In this document: positions 18,616 to 30,692 of the stretch, piece after piece
Numbering within the stretch: position 1 is the first letter of the stretch
Layout: each line of letters begins with the position of its first letter
From: Cyanobium sp. WAJ14-Wanaka
GTDB lineage: Bacteria; Cyanobacteriota; Cyanobacteriia; PCC-6307; Cyanobiaceae
NCBI RefSeq assembly: GCF_024345375.1
Contig: NZ_JAGQAZ010000002.1
Span: forward strand, 124,001-188,000
DNA: 64,000 nucleotides
Direction of reading: 5' to 3'
Program-made: the position numbers and the translations under genes
The notes under the pieces: generated by a model
What the model was told of the DNA's origin: nothing
Database searches by the model: none
Seen by the model: the letters and a program-made list of their open reading frames with translations, nothing else

Positions 18616-20568
18616 GTGACCGTGACAAACAGCGACACCAGGACTGCCGCCGCTGGCTGGAGCGTGGCCGATAGTGCGGCCCTCTATAGCCTCGATCGCT
18701 GGGGGGAGCCCTACTTCTCGGTAAATGGCCGCGGCCATATCAGCGTGCAGCCCCAGGGGGAACGGGGCGGCAGCCTCGATCTGTTTGATCTGGTGCAGGG
18801 TCTGCAGGGCCGCAACCTGGGCCTGCCCCTGCTGATCCGCTTCGACGACATCCTCGACGACCGCATGGAGCGGCTGCATGCCGCCTTTGAGCGAGCCATC
18901 GCCCAATACGGCTACAGCGGGCGGTATCAAGGGGTATTCCCGGTGAAATGCAACCAGCAACGCCATGTGGTGGAGGAGCTGGTGGCGAGGGGTAGGCGCT
19001 GGCATTTCGGCCTGGAGGCAGGCAGCAAGGCCGAACTGTTGATCGCCCTTTCCTTGATAGATGATCCCGAGGCGCTGCTGATCTGTAACGGCTACAAGGA
19101 TCAGCGCTATATCGAAACCGCAATCCTGGCCCGCCGCCTCGGTCGTCAACCGGTGGTTGTGATCGAACAGGCGGATGAGGTGGAGCGGATCATCAATGCC
19201 ACCAAATCCCTCGGTTCAGCGCCGTTCATCGGCATCAGGGCAAAACTCTCCAGCCGCAGCACCGGTCGCTGGGGCAGCTCCGTTGGCGACAAAGCCAAGT
19301 TTGGGCTTTCCGTGCCAGATCTACTGGCCACGGTGGAAAGCCTGCGGCAAGCAGATTTACTCGGTGATTTACGGCTGCTGCACTTTCACATCGGCAGCCA
19401 GATCAACGACATTGCCGTACTCAAGGATGCCCTCCAGGAGGCCGGGCAGATCTATGTGGAACTCACCAAACTAGGGGCGCCGATGGGCTACCTGGATGTA
19501 GGCGGTGGTCTCGGTATCGACTACGACGGCAGCCGCACGGCAACTGCCGCCTCCACCAACTACTCACTGCAGAACTACGCCAACGATGTAGTGGCAACGG
19601 TGCGGGAATGCTGTGAACCGCATGCGGTGGCATTGCCCACCCTGGTAAGCGAAAGCGGCCGGGCGATCGCCAGCCATTTTTCTGTATTGGTATTTGATGT
19701 GCTCGGCAGTAGCACCGTTCCCGGAGCCATTCCAGCAATCCATAGCGATGAACCGCTCACGGTGCGCAACCTGCGCGACACCTTGAACGGCATCAACAAC
19801 CAAAACTCAGATGAATTTAGCGAAAGCTCCAGGTTGCAGGAGGCCTGGAATGATGCGATCAAATTCAAGGACGATGCCCTTGCCGCCTTCCGGCTGGGCT
19901 ACTTGAGCCTCAGCCAAAGGGCCATGGCGGAACAGCTCACCTGGGCCTGCGCCCAGGCGATCGTTGCTCAACTGCCCCGCAACGGCCCCGTGCCGGAAGA
20001 CCTGCGCTCCCTGCGTGCCGCCCTTGCCGGCACGTACTACGCCAACCTCTCAATCTTCCGTTCTGCGCCAGACACCTGGGCGATAGAGCAGCTGTTCCCA
20101 GTGTTGCCACTGCAACGGCTGGATGAAGAACCCAGCCAACTGGGTCATTTCGCTGATCTCACCTGTGATTCCGATGGCAAGCTGGCTCGCTTCATCGGCA
20201 ACGGCCAGGCCAAACCACTGCTGGAGCTCCATGAGTTGCGCCCCGGCGAGCCCTACCTGATCGGCATGTTTCTGGGGGGCGCCTATCAGGAGGTGATGGG
20301 CAACCTGCACAACCTGTTCGGCAGCACCAATGCCGTGCACATCCGTTTAGCCCCCGGCGGTGGTTACCAGGTGGAGCACGTTGTTCGGGGCGACACCAAC
20401 GCCGATGTGCTCAGGGCAATGGAACACAACCCAGACCTGTTATTGGAGCGGCTGCGCCTGGCCAGCGAAGCAGCGATCAGCAATGGCAACCTGAAGATCA
20501 GCGATGCTCAACGCCTGATGGATCACCTGGAAACCAGCCTGCGCCAAACCACCTATCTGCAGGGCTGA
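18616..20568 (+). CDS. speA: Biosynthetic arginine decarboxylase
   Basis: PLP enzyme making agmatine for polyamine synthesis, fold-type III. From GTG 18616 it has about 650 residues; the frame is open from 18553, and I prefer the GTG because the homologous part begins at WSVADSAALYSLDRWGEPYF. The PLP Lys is in GVFPVKCNQQRHVV, followed by LEAGSKAELL, RWGSSVGDKAKFGLS, LHFHIGSQI, GGLGIDYDG and the specificity region near LVSESGRAIASHFS. Its last 16 bp overlap the end of the reverse-strand gene at 20553. Confidence 0.95.
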   Translation: MTVTNSDTRTAAAGWSVADSAALYSLDRWGEPYFSVNGRGHISVQPQGERGGSLDLFDLVQGLQGRNLGLPLLIRFDDILDDRMERLHAAFERAIAQYGYSGRYQGVFPVKCNQQRHVVEELVARGRRWHFGLEAGSKAELLIALSLIDDPEALLICNGYKDQRYIETAILARRLGRQPVVVIEQADEVERIINATKSLGSAPFIGIRAKLSSRSTGRWGSSVGDKAKFGLSVPDLLATVESLRQADLLGDLRLLHFHIGSQINDIAVLKDALQEAGQIYVELTKLGAPMGYLDVGGGLGIDYDGSRTATAASTNYSLQNYANDVVATVRECCEPHAVALPTLVSESGRAIASHFSVLVFDVLGSSTVPGAIPAIHSDEPLTVRNLRDTLNGINNQNSDEFSESSRLQEAWNDAIKFKDDALAAFRLGYLSLSQRAMAEQLTWACAQAIVAQLPRNGPVPEDLRSLRAALAGTYYANLSIFRSAPDTWAIEQLFPVLPLQRLDEEPSQLGHFADLTCDSDGKLARFIGNGQAKPLLELHELRPGEPYLIGMFLGGAYQEVMGNLHNLFGSTNAVHIRLAPGGGYQVEHVVRGDTNADVLRAMEHNPDLLLERLRLASEAAISNGNLKISDAQRLMDHLETSLRQTTYLQG

Positions 20569-23165
20569 TCTGCTGCGCTGAGACGCTCGGCAAGCTGCCG
20601 CAGTAAGCCTCTTGAGAAATAAGGTGAGCGGTGCAGCAATTCCTCAAAAGCATCACTTGGCACCTGAAATGCCTTGAGCCCTTGGGCCCCTGCCACAACA
20701 TTGTTATTGCGCCGATTGCCGGTAATAACTCCCATCTCGCCCACCGTTTCCCCAGGCCCCAGCACCACGATATTGCCTTGATCGAGGGCCACTTCACAAG
20801 CTCCTGAAAGCACAATCCCAAAACCATCGCTGATCGTGCCCTCGGCCATAACCATCTCCCCAGGACCCCATTGATAAATATCTCCCTGGGTGGCAATCCA
20901 AACCACACCTGCAGGCAAAACATCAGCAAACAACGGTGAAGCAGCTAGGTAGGGGAACTCGGCTGCATCTGGATGGGGTTCGCCACTGATCTGCATCTCT
21001 AGGAAAGGGGAGCTAGCTGAGCATTGGCGAGATTGCTGCAAGCGGCGGCTCACCTGTTCTGGATAAAGCTGCCTTTCCACAAGTAATACCCAACCAGCGG
21101 TATCAGGATCGGGATCTAACCACAACTGATCCAGGGCTTCCTGCAATGTTCCAGCGGGGTCCAGCTGTTGGTGCTGATACTCCTGTTCGAGATGTTTGGA
21201 TTGGATCAGCAGCAAGCCTTGCAAGGTTTTAACGCGCAGCTGCATGGCCAGCACCAAGGGCCGCAATAGGGAATGTTGATTGGCGGCCAAGTTCAGGGTG
21301 GCCAGCAACTGCCCCTGTTGCCGCCATTGTTGACCAAGACTTTCAATGTGTTGGCGCAATCGGTCTCCCTGGGGCCCGAAACGTCTGAGCATCTGCTGCC
21401 AATCATCAGCGGCCAAACCACAACTTTGCCGCAACTTTTCAAGCCGTTGCTGCATTGCCGGGCGCAGGCTAGACGGAACCAGCACCTGCAGATCAGCGGC
21501 ATCCATCAACTCCTCCAGCTGCTCTGCAACCGCCGCCTGGCGCAGATCCTGTTGTTGAAGCTGCAAACCATCCAACTTCAGTAGTTGGGGATGCTCATCG
21601 GCAAGCACTCGCAAAGCTGCGTGGTGATCTTGATCCTCCAGTCCCAAAGCCTGGCGCAGATCTTGAAGTTGCAGCAAAGAGCTTGCCCGTTCAAGCCGCC
21701 CGCTGCGCAACAAATCTGCGATCACCCCTCGATAAATCAAGCGGGCCTTTTGTTGACCAACTGCAGGCAATGCCTTGGCCAGGGTAACAACCTCCTGGGG
21801 GGAGAGCTCCTGCAGGGAGCGTCCATCAAGGGCCTGGTCTAGCTCCGGTAGATCCTGCAGCTGACGACGCAAACTTTCACTGATGCTCTCGCGCCGATAG
21901 GTGTCCTGATCCCTACCCCAGCTGCGGAACAGCACAATCGCTGTGGCGATCAATACAACCGAGCGGATCAACTGACCGCCATCGCTACCGAAGGCCCCCT
22001 GGCTGGGATCTACAAACCAAAAAAATATGTTCACTCCACTGAAACTGGCCAGCAACCTGGTGCGGCTGCGGGCCCGAGCCTTGGCATCGCGGCGACCTTG
22101 CCGCTCCAGCCTGTGCTGCAGACGAACCTCCAACCAACGGAACAGCAGCACCGAAATGGCACCGGCCAGGCTCAACACCAGGGGAACCATAATAAGGTTG
22201 GGCACAGGAATCTCAGCGCTAAATCCCTGCAAACTGCGCTGCGGCAGTTCAGCGTCGTAGGCCCAGAAGCCATTGCGTAGATAGCTGAGCTGGCTGTTAG
22301 AGAAAAAGGGCAGAACCAGAACCTGTTCATGCATTTCTGCCAGATATTCAAAAAACACCAGTACCAAGCCTGGGTAGGAGTACCAAGCCCACTCCAAACC
22401 CCGTTTACCATTCAGATTTGTCCAGAATTGGCGTTCTGAATCGATATCAATACAGGCAGAGGCGCAGGCCACACAGGCGCTCTGCTCTCGACCGCTGCTG
22501 CCGATACTGCGACACATCGATTGGGTGATTTTTGAACCCGTTCCCATATGGGCGGTGCTGCCCAAGGCTGCACGCTGGCCGGTGAGAATCGTCTGCACCG
22601 GAGCCATCGGGCAAACGTACTGGCACCAGGCCTTGCCGCCATAGGCCCAGCCAACAATCAGCGCCGCCGCGATGGTGCATAGCAATAACAAAGCCAGCCC
22701 CAGGGGACTGCTATTCACCACCAGCAGCCGCAAACACAAACCGGCGATCAGCAAAGACCATTGCAATTGCAGATGGTTACGGCCAAGCCAGGAATCGGCT
22801 TGCACCTTCACCACTTCAGCTTTGCCGTTCTTGGCGATGCGAGTGCGCTGCCGCCCCAGGGCCCTGCTGAGCTGGGAGACAAAAGCCAGCGGACAAATGC
22901 GGCGCCAGAGCTCATGGCTGAACAAAACGATCATCAATACCCCTGAGGGCACCACCACCCCCCAAAAGAAGCGATTGCCTGGTTGGCCATGGCGCCAACA
23001 ATCCCCACTAGCCGCCGGGCAGGGCGGCACCATATCCAGGGGCAGGGATATCGCTGGAATCAGCAACGACAGGATCAGCAACAACCAGCCGATCAACAGC
23101 AACCAACGCAAACGATGGGCCTGGGCCTCAGGCCAACGGCTGAACAGCTGCATCGCTGCGATCAA
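20553..23165 (-). CDS. NapH/NosR-like membrane iron-sulfur protein fused to a cNMP-binding domain
   Basis: 870 residues with no gene name I can give. The N-terminal half has several membrane helices (about 18-43, 68-84, 134-172, 262-276, 330-347). Between them are cysteine motifs like those of NapH/CcoG/NosR polyferredoxins: RRICPLAF (C91), CQYVCPMAPVQ (C181, C185), C218 and CVACASACID (C231, C234, C238). Residues about 420-720 are a Leu/Gln-rich helical region. The last about 120 residues are a cyclic-nucleotide-binding fold (GEMVMAEGTISDGFGIVLSGACEVAL, in parts; GETVGEMGVITG). The usual phosphate-binding Arg-Ala/Thr is replaced by RRNNN, so the ligand is uncertain. Probably a membrane electron-transfer protein gated by a small-molecule sensor (inference). 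It starts 3 bp after the alaS stop. Confidence 0.85.
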   Translation of the reverse strand: MIAAMQLFSRWPEAQAHRLRWLLLIGWLLLILSLLIPAISLPLDMVPPCPAASGDCWRHGQPGNRFFWGVVVPSGVLMIVLFSHELWRRICPLAFVSQLSRALGRQRTRIAKNGKAEVVKVQADSWLGRNHLQLQWSLLIAGLCLRLLVVNSSPLGLALLLLCTIAAALIVGWAYGGKAWCQYVCPMAPVQTILTGQRAALGSTAHMGTGSKITQSMCRSIGSSGREQSACVACASACIDIDSERQFWTNLNGKRGLEWAWYSYPGLVLVFFEYLAEMHEQVLVLPFFSNSQLSYLRNGFWAYDAELPQRSLQGFSAEIPVPNLIMVPLVLSLAGAISVLLFRWLEVRLQHRLERQGRRDAKARARSRTRLLASFSGVNIFFWFVDPSQGAFGSDGGQLIRSVVLIATAIVLFRSWGRDQDTYRRESISESLRRQLQDLPELDQALDGRSLQELSPQEVVTLAKALPAVGQQKARLIYRGVIADLLRSGRLERASSLLQLQDLRQALGLEDQDHHAALRVLADEHPQLLKLDGLQLQQQDLRQAAVAEQLEELMDAADLQVLVPSSLRPAMQQRLEKLRQSCGLAADDWQQMLRRFGPQGDRLRQHIESLGQQWRQQGQLLATLNLAANQHSLLRPLVLAMQLRVKTLQGLLLIQSKHLEQEYQHQQLDPAGTLQEALDQLWLDPDPDTAGWVLLVERQLYPEQVSRRLQQSRQCSASSPFLEMQISGEPHPDAAEFPYLAASPLFADVLPAGVVWIATQGDIYQWGPGEMVMAEGTISDGFGIVLSGACEVALDQGNIVVLGPGETVGEMGVITGNRRNNNVVAGAQGLKAFQVPSDAFEELLHRSPYFSRGLLRQLAERLSAADQPCR

Positions 23166-23168
23166 GAA

Positions 23169-25853
<2,685 letters not shown>

Positions 25854-25916
25854 GACGGAGCAAAACAAGCCTGGAAGGGGCATGATCGCCCAGAACAGGT
25901 TCCGTTAGTCGAAAGC

Positions 25917-26129
25917 GTGTCCCGAGCCGAGTTGCGAATCCGGTCCCTGGGGGCGGCCAGCGAACTGCCCCCCAATTTCAACCTGCAGCTGGCGCAAAGC
26001 CTGCCAACAGTGATGATGGGTGTGATCCGCGGCTGGCTGCCCCTCTGGTTGCCGCTGATCTGCAGTGCCCTGGTGCTTCGCCTGATGCTGCCCCTATTGC
26101 AGCCAATTCCGCCCGCTCCACGGCTTTGA
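25917..26129 (+). CDS. Possible small membrane protein upstream of SNF2 gene
   Basis: A GTG at 25917 opens 70 residues starting MSRAELRIRSLGAASELPPN and ending in a hydrophobic helix VIRGWLPLWLPLICSALVL plus a short Pro-rich tail. It ends 10 bp before the SNF2 start, and the alaS start is 63 bp away on the other strand. Length, position and one clear membrane helix favour a real small gene, but I know no family for it. The start codon is uncertain. Confidence 0.45.
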   Translation: MSRAELRIRSLGAASELPPNFNLQLAQSLPTVMMGVIRGWLPLWLPLICSALVLRLMLPLLQPIPPAPRL

Positions 26130-26139
26130 CGCCGGCTTC

Positions 26140-29100
26140 ATGAGCCTGTTGCATGCCACCTGGCTGTTTCCCCCCGAAGGTTCGGGCGGTCGCCTATTCC
26201 TATGGGCAGACACCTGGCGCGTGGCCGCGCCCGTCGCCCCAGCTGCTGAAGCCCCGGAGCACCCCCTTGCCCTCAACGAGGACGACCTAGCCAATTGGCT
26301 CGACGACAACAGCCTTTGGTCGGAGTCCCTGAGGCCGGCGCGGGCAACCCTGAGCCTGCCCAGCCGCCACCAGGCAGCCAAGGGAAAAACCAAGCAAACC
26401 GACAGCTGGAGTGGCCTGCCCCTGCAAGCGGGCGAACCCCTGCCCAAGGAACCCCTTTGGTGGCCCTGGCAGGTGGAGGGCTGGGCCCTCGATCCAGCCA
26501 GCGCCGGCGAATGGCTGGGCGAACTCCCCCTGGCGGGCGAGCACCCGGAGATGGCCGATGAACTGCGCTGGTGGAGTCATCTGCAGCGCTGGGCCCTGAG
26601 CCTGATTGCCCGCGGCCGCTGGCTGCCCCAGATCGAAGACGGCCATGCCCGCTGGCTTCCCCTGCTCAACCGCGAAGACGACCGCCGCCGCCTAGAAGAG
26701 CTCGCCACCGGCCTGCCCCAGGTGGCGACCTGTGCCCTGGCTGCGGGCCTGATGGGGGATCCGAGCCTGGCCTGTCGCCGGCCGGGAAGTGGCCGCCTGC
26801 GGGTGGCAAGCCTGCTGGAGTCACTGCTGGATGGCCAGTTGCGCTCTGGTTTCAACCCCAGCAGCGAGGGCCTCGACCCCCTGCTCACGGCCTGGCAAAA
26901 GGGCCTGGGCAAGGGCACCGGCCAACTGGCCCTCGGCGAAGAAGACCTCGAGCGCCTCGGCATTGCCACCCACCACTGGCGCGAGGGGGTGGCCGGCAGG
27001 GTGGCCGCCGCCCGCACCTGCCTGGAGCTATTCACCCCTCTCGAAGGAGAAGAACTATGGGAATTGCGCTTTGGCCTCCAGGCTGAGGCCGACCCCAGCC
27101 TGCGGGTGCCGGCGGCCGCCGTATGGGCGGCGGGAGAGCGGGGCCTGCAGATGGGTGAAGTGGCCGTGGCCCAACCCAGCGAACTGCTGCTGGAGGGCAT
27201 GGGCCGGGCACTCACGGTGTTTGAACCAATCACCCGCGGCATCGATGCGGCCACCCCGGAAACGATGCAGCTAACCCCGGCCGAGGCCTTTGTGCTGGTG
27301 CGCACCGCAGCCCGCCAACTGCGCGATGTGGGGGTGGGAGTGGTGTTGCCCCCCAGCCTCAGCGGCGGCCTCGCCAGCCGCCTGGGCCTGGCGATTAGCG
27401 CCGAACTACCCGCCAAATCCAGGGGCTTCACCCTGGGCGAAAGCCTGGATTGGAAGTGGGATTTCATGATCGGCGGGGTCACCTTGGGCCTCAAGGACCT
27501 GGAACGCCTGGCCGCCAAGCGCAGCCCCCTGGTCCAACACAAGGGCGCCTGGATCGAGCTGCGCCCCAACGACATCAAAAATGCCGAACGCTTCAGCGTC
27601 GCCGACCTGGGCCTGAGCCTCGACGACGCCCTGCGGCTCACCGCCACCGATGGAGACACCTTGATGCGCCTGCCGGTGCATCGCTTTGAGGGTGGCCCCC
27701 GGCTGCAGGCCGTTCTCGAGCAATACCACCAGCAAAAAGCACCAGAAGCCCTGCCCGCCCCCGAGGGCTTCTCCGGCCAATTGCGGCCCTACCAGGAGCG
27801 GGGCCTGGGTTGGCTGGCCTTCCTGCACCGTTTCGACCAGGGCGCCTGCCTGGCCGACGACATGGGCCTGGGCAAAACAATCCAATTGCTGGCCTTCCTG
27901 CAGCACCTCAAGGCAGAGGCAGAACTGAAGCGGCCAGTACTGCTGGTGGCTCCCACCTCGGTGCTGACCAACTGGAAACGGGAAGCCCATGGCTTCACCC
28001 CCGAGCTGCAGGTGCGTGAGCACTACGGGCCCCGGCGGCCTGCCAGCCCGGAGGCCCTCAAAAAAGCCCTTAAGGGGGTCGACTTACTACTGACCAGCTA
28101 TGGCCTGCTGCAGCGCGATAGCGAACTGCTGGAAAGCATTGACTGGCAAGGGGTTGTCATCGATGAGGCCCAGGCAATCAAGACACCCACGGCCAAGCAA
28201 TCGATGGCAGCCCGCGACTTGGCCCGACCCGGCAAACTGAGCCGCTTCCGAATCGCCCTTACCGGCACACCGGTGCAAAACCGGGTCAGTGAGCTATGGG
28301 CCCTGATGGATTTCCTCAACCCCAAGGTGCTCGGGGATGAACCCTTCTTCCGCCAGCGCTACCGGCTGCCGATCGAGCGCTATGGAGATATGGCCTCCCT
28401 GCGGGACCTCAAGGCCCGGGTGGGGCCCTTCATCCTGCGGCGCCTCAAAACCGACAAATCGATCATTACCGACCTGCCCGAAAAGGTGGAACTGAGCGAA
28501 TGGGTAGGCCTGAGCCCAGAGCAGAAAAAGCTCTACAACCAAACCGTCGAAGCCAGCCTCGATGCCATTGCCCGGGCGCCCCTGGGCCAAAAGCATGGCC
28601 AGGTCTTGGCCCTGCTCACTAAGCTCAAGCAAATCTGCAACCACCCCGCCCTAGCCCTGAAGGAAGCTCCGGAGGTCGCCATCGGCGCCAACGGCAGCTT
28701 TGCCGGCCGCAGCGCCAAGTTGCAGCGCCTAGAGGAGATCCTCGAGGAGGTGATCGAAGCGGGCGATCGGGCCCTGCTGTTTACCCAGTTCGCCGAATGG
28801 GGGCTGCTGCTGAAGGCCCATCTGGAGCGCAAATGGCGCCAGGAAGTGCCCTTCCTCTATGGCAACACCAGCAAAAACGAACGCCAGGCCATGGTCGATC
28901 GCTTCCAGGACGACCCCCGGGGCCCCCAGCTGTTCCTGCTTTCCCTCAAGGCCGGTGGGGTGGGCCTAAACCTCACTCGAGCCAGCCATGTGTTCCACAT
29001 CGATCGCTGGTGGAATCCGGCAGTAGAGAATCAGGCCACCGACCGGGCCTATCGCATTGGCCAACAGAACCGGGTGCTGGTGCACAAGTTCATCACCAGT

Positions 29101-29241
29101 GGTTCGGTGGAGGAAAAGATCGATCGGATGATTCGCGAAAAATCCAAACTTGCCGCCGACATCGTCGGCTCCGGCGAGGAATGGCTTGGCGGCCTCGAAG
29201 TGGGCCAACTGCGCGATCTCGTGGCCCTGGAGGAGGAATAG
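26140..29241 (+). CDS. SNF2-family DEAD/H helicase-like ATPase
   Basis: 1033 residues. The N-terminal half is the bacterial SNF2-associated region seen before the helicase core; I cannot assign a role to it. The core (about 545-1015) has motif I DDMGLGKTIQLLAF, Ia VLLVAPTSVLTNWKRE, II VIDEAQAIKT, III ALTGTPVQNR, V LSLKAGGVGLNLTRA and VI ATDRAYRIGQ. Related RapA/HepA proteins remodel RNA polymerase or protein-DNA complexes rather than unwinding DNA. It is followed after 4 bp by a SWIM-domain gene. Confidence 0.95.
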   Translation: MSLLHATWLFPPEGSGGRLFLWADTWRVAAPVAPAAEAPEHPLALNEDDLANWLDDNSLWSESLRPARATLSLPSRHQAAKGKTKQTDSWSGLPLQAGEPLPKEPLWWPWQVEGWALDPASAGEWLGELPLAGEHPEMADELRWWSHLQRWALSLIARGRWLPQIEDGHARWLPLLNREDDRRRLEELATGLPQVATCALAAGLMGDPSLACRRPGSGRLRVASLLESLLDGQLRSGFNPSSEGLDPLLTAWQKGLGKGTGQLALGEEDLERLGIATHHWREGVAGRVAAARTCLELFTPLEGEELWELRFGLQAEADPSLRVPAAAVWAAGERGLQMGEVAVAQPSELLLEGMGRALTVFEPITRGIDAATPETMQLTPAEAFVLVRTAARQLRDVGVGVVLPPSLSGGLASRLGLAISAELPAKSRGFTLGESLDWKWDFMIGGVTLGLKDLERLAAKRSPLVQHKGAWIELRPNDIKNAERFSVADLGLSLDDALRLTATDGDTLMRLPVHRFEGGPRLQAVLEQYHQQKAPEALPAPEGFSGQLRPYQERGLGWLAFLHRFDQGACLADDMGLGKTIQLLAFLQHLKAEAELKRPVLLVAPTSVLTNWKREAHGFTPELQVREHYGPRRPASPEALKKALKGVDLLLTSYGLLQRDSELLESIDWQGVVIDEAQAIKTPTAKQSMAARDLARPGKLSRFRIALTGTPVQNRVSELWALMDFLNPKVLGDEPFFRQRYRLPIERYGDMASLRDLKARVGPFILRRLKTDKSIITDLPEKVELSEWVGLSPEQKKLYNQTVEASLDAIARAPLGQKHGQVLALLTKLKQICNHPALALKEAPEVAIGANGSFAGRSAKLQRLEEILEEVIEAGDRALLFTQFAEWGLLLKAHLERKWRQEVPFLYGNTSKNERQAMVDRFQDDPRGPQLFLLSLKAGGVGLNLTRASHVFHIDRWWNPAVENQATDRAYRIGQQNRVLVHKFITSGSVEEKIDRMIREKSKLAADIVGSGEEWLGGLEVGQLRDLVALEEE

Positions 29242-29245
29242 GCCG

Positions 29246-30181
29246 ATGAAATCACTTCCCATGACCACCAGCCCCCACAACCCGATCACCACCCAACTGG
29301 GCGACCAGGGCCTGGGCCAGCAGCCCTGGTGGGTCGAGCAGTGGATGGAACTGATCAATGGTTATCGCTTCAAGAAGCGGCTGGAGCGGGCCTGGGATTA
29401 CGCCCGCAGCGGCAATGTCACCTCGATTCGCTTTGAGGGCCGGCGGGTGCATGCCCGGGTGCAGGGCACTGACCCCGACCCCTACAAGGTGAAGCTCTGG
29501 CTCGATGTACTCACCGACGAAGACTGGGGCTACGTACTCGAGGCCCTAACCCAAAAAGCCCGCTGGTCCGCCCAGCTGCTGGCCGGGGTGATGCCCCAGG
29601 ACATTGAGCGGGCCTTTGCGGCCAGCGGCCGCCGCCTATTTCCCTTCAAGTTGCAAGAGGTACGCAGCGAGTGCAGCTGCCCGGATAAGGCCAACCCCTG
29701 CAAACACATCAGCGCCGTTTACTACCTGATGGGCGATCGCTTCAGCGAAGATCCCTTCGTGCTGTTTCAGATGCGCGGTCGCACCAGGGCCCAGCTGCTG
29801 GCGGACCTGGCCTTGCGTCGGCGCAAGGTGCTGGCAAAACAGGCGCGGCAGGCTGCAGCCAAAAAACTCGACCAAGTGGCCGCCCCGGAGCCCCTGGTAC
29901 CGGTGCATCCAGCCATCAAGGACCCGAACCGCTGGTGGCGTTATGGCGCCGCCCTCGATCCGGAGCTCGTGGTGATCACCCCGGCCATGGAGGGCGAATC
30001 GGGCCTGGATGCCGCCGGACCCTTACCGCTGGCGGAAGATGGCCGCTTCAGCGACGCCAACGCCCGCTTCCTGGAGCGGCTCAAGGAACACGGCCAACAA
30101 ACGGCAGCCCTGGCCATGGCCAAGGCCATGGCAGCAGGTCAAAGCGATGGACCAGAAGCGAGCAAGGGCGATGCTCCATGA
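29246..30181 (+). CDS. SWIM zinc-finger protein
   Basis: 311 residues from ATG 29246, 4 bp after the SNF2 stop. The SWIM motif is ECSCPDKANPCKHISAVYY (about residues 148-166), the C-x-C...C-x-H pattern. Before it is a Trp-rich region (QPWWVEQWMELINGYRFKKR) and a segment that looks like a nucleic-acid-contacting fold (SIRFEGRRVHARVQG). After it the chain is Arg/Ala-rich. SWIM proteins beside SNF2 genes are common in bacteria and are thought to act with the helicase; the pairing here supports that. Confidence 0.92.
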   Translation: MKSLPMTTSPHNPITTQLGDQGLGQQPWWVEQWMELINGYRFKKRLERAWDYARSGNVTSIRFEGRRVHARVQGTDPDPYKVKLWLDVLTDEDWGYVLEALTQKARWSAQLLAGVMPQDIERAFAASGRRLFPFKLQEVRSECSCPDKANPCKHISAVYYLMGDRFSEDPFVLFQMRGRTRAQLLADLALRRRKVLAKQARQAAAKKLDQVAAPEPLVPVHPAIKDPNRWWRYGAALDPELVVITPAMEGESGLDAAGPLPLAEDGRFSDANARFLERLKEHGQQTAALAMAKAMAAGQSDGPEASKGDAP

Positions 30182-30689
30182 ACCGCCGGCCCCCTGGCTG
30201 ACCCCAGGGGCGATCGCCACCGCGGACTGCATCCTGAGCTCCTTCCACCGAGCCTTTGACCGGCCGCTCATCGCCGCCGCCGGGGTTGCGAACCCAACCC
30301 AGCGGGCCCAGGAGCTATTTGCTGCCCCACTGGTGGTGCTCGCCCACAACGGCAGCCCCCTCGATCAAGGCGATGGCCCCCGGCTGATCTACGGCAATCG
30401 GGCCGCCCTGGCCCTATGGAAACGTGCCTGGCGCGAGATGGTGGGCCTGCCCTCCAAGCTCACAGCCGAGCCCAGCGAGCGCCACAGCAGGCAAATGGCG
30501 CTAGCTGCGGCCCAACAACAAGCAACCATCACCGGCTACAGCGGTATTCGCATCGACAGCACCGGACGGCGCTTCCAAATCAACGCCGCTCGAATTTGGA
30601 GCCTGGGAACCACAGGTGATGGTCTCAACTCAAGTGAAGAAACCACTTTCGGCCAAGCCGCAAGCTTCTCAAGTTGGTGGTGGCTGTAA
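30171..30689 (+). CDS. MEKHLA-domain protein
   Basis: 172 residues from ATG 30171, overlapping the SWIM gene by 11 bp; an in-frame ATG at 30147 is possible. The MEKHLA-type (PAS-related) domain covers most of the chain: ADCILSSFHRAFDRPLI, APLVVLAHNG, LIYGNRAALALWKRAW, LPSKLTAEPSERHSRQ and TGYSGIRIDSTGRRFQI. The domain was first noted at the end of plant HD-ZIP III proteins and is common in cyanobacteria; its ligand is not known. The C-terminus is convergent with hlyD, 3 bp away. Confidence 0.85.
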   Translation: MLHEPPAPWLTPGAIATADCILSSFHRAFDRPLIAAAGVANPTQRAQELFAAPLVVLAHNGSPLDQGDGPRLIYGNRAALALWKRAWREMVGLPSKLTAEPSERHSRQMALAAAQQQATITGYSGIRIDSTGRRFQINAARIWSLGTTGDGLNSSEETTFGQAASFSSWWWL

Positions 30690-30692
30690 ATA

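Noticed and set aside
18418-19149. 243-codon reverse frame opposite speA
   Set aside because: Shadow of the speA coding strand; no domain, and the upstream part is the ndk-speA gap.
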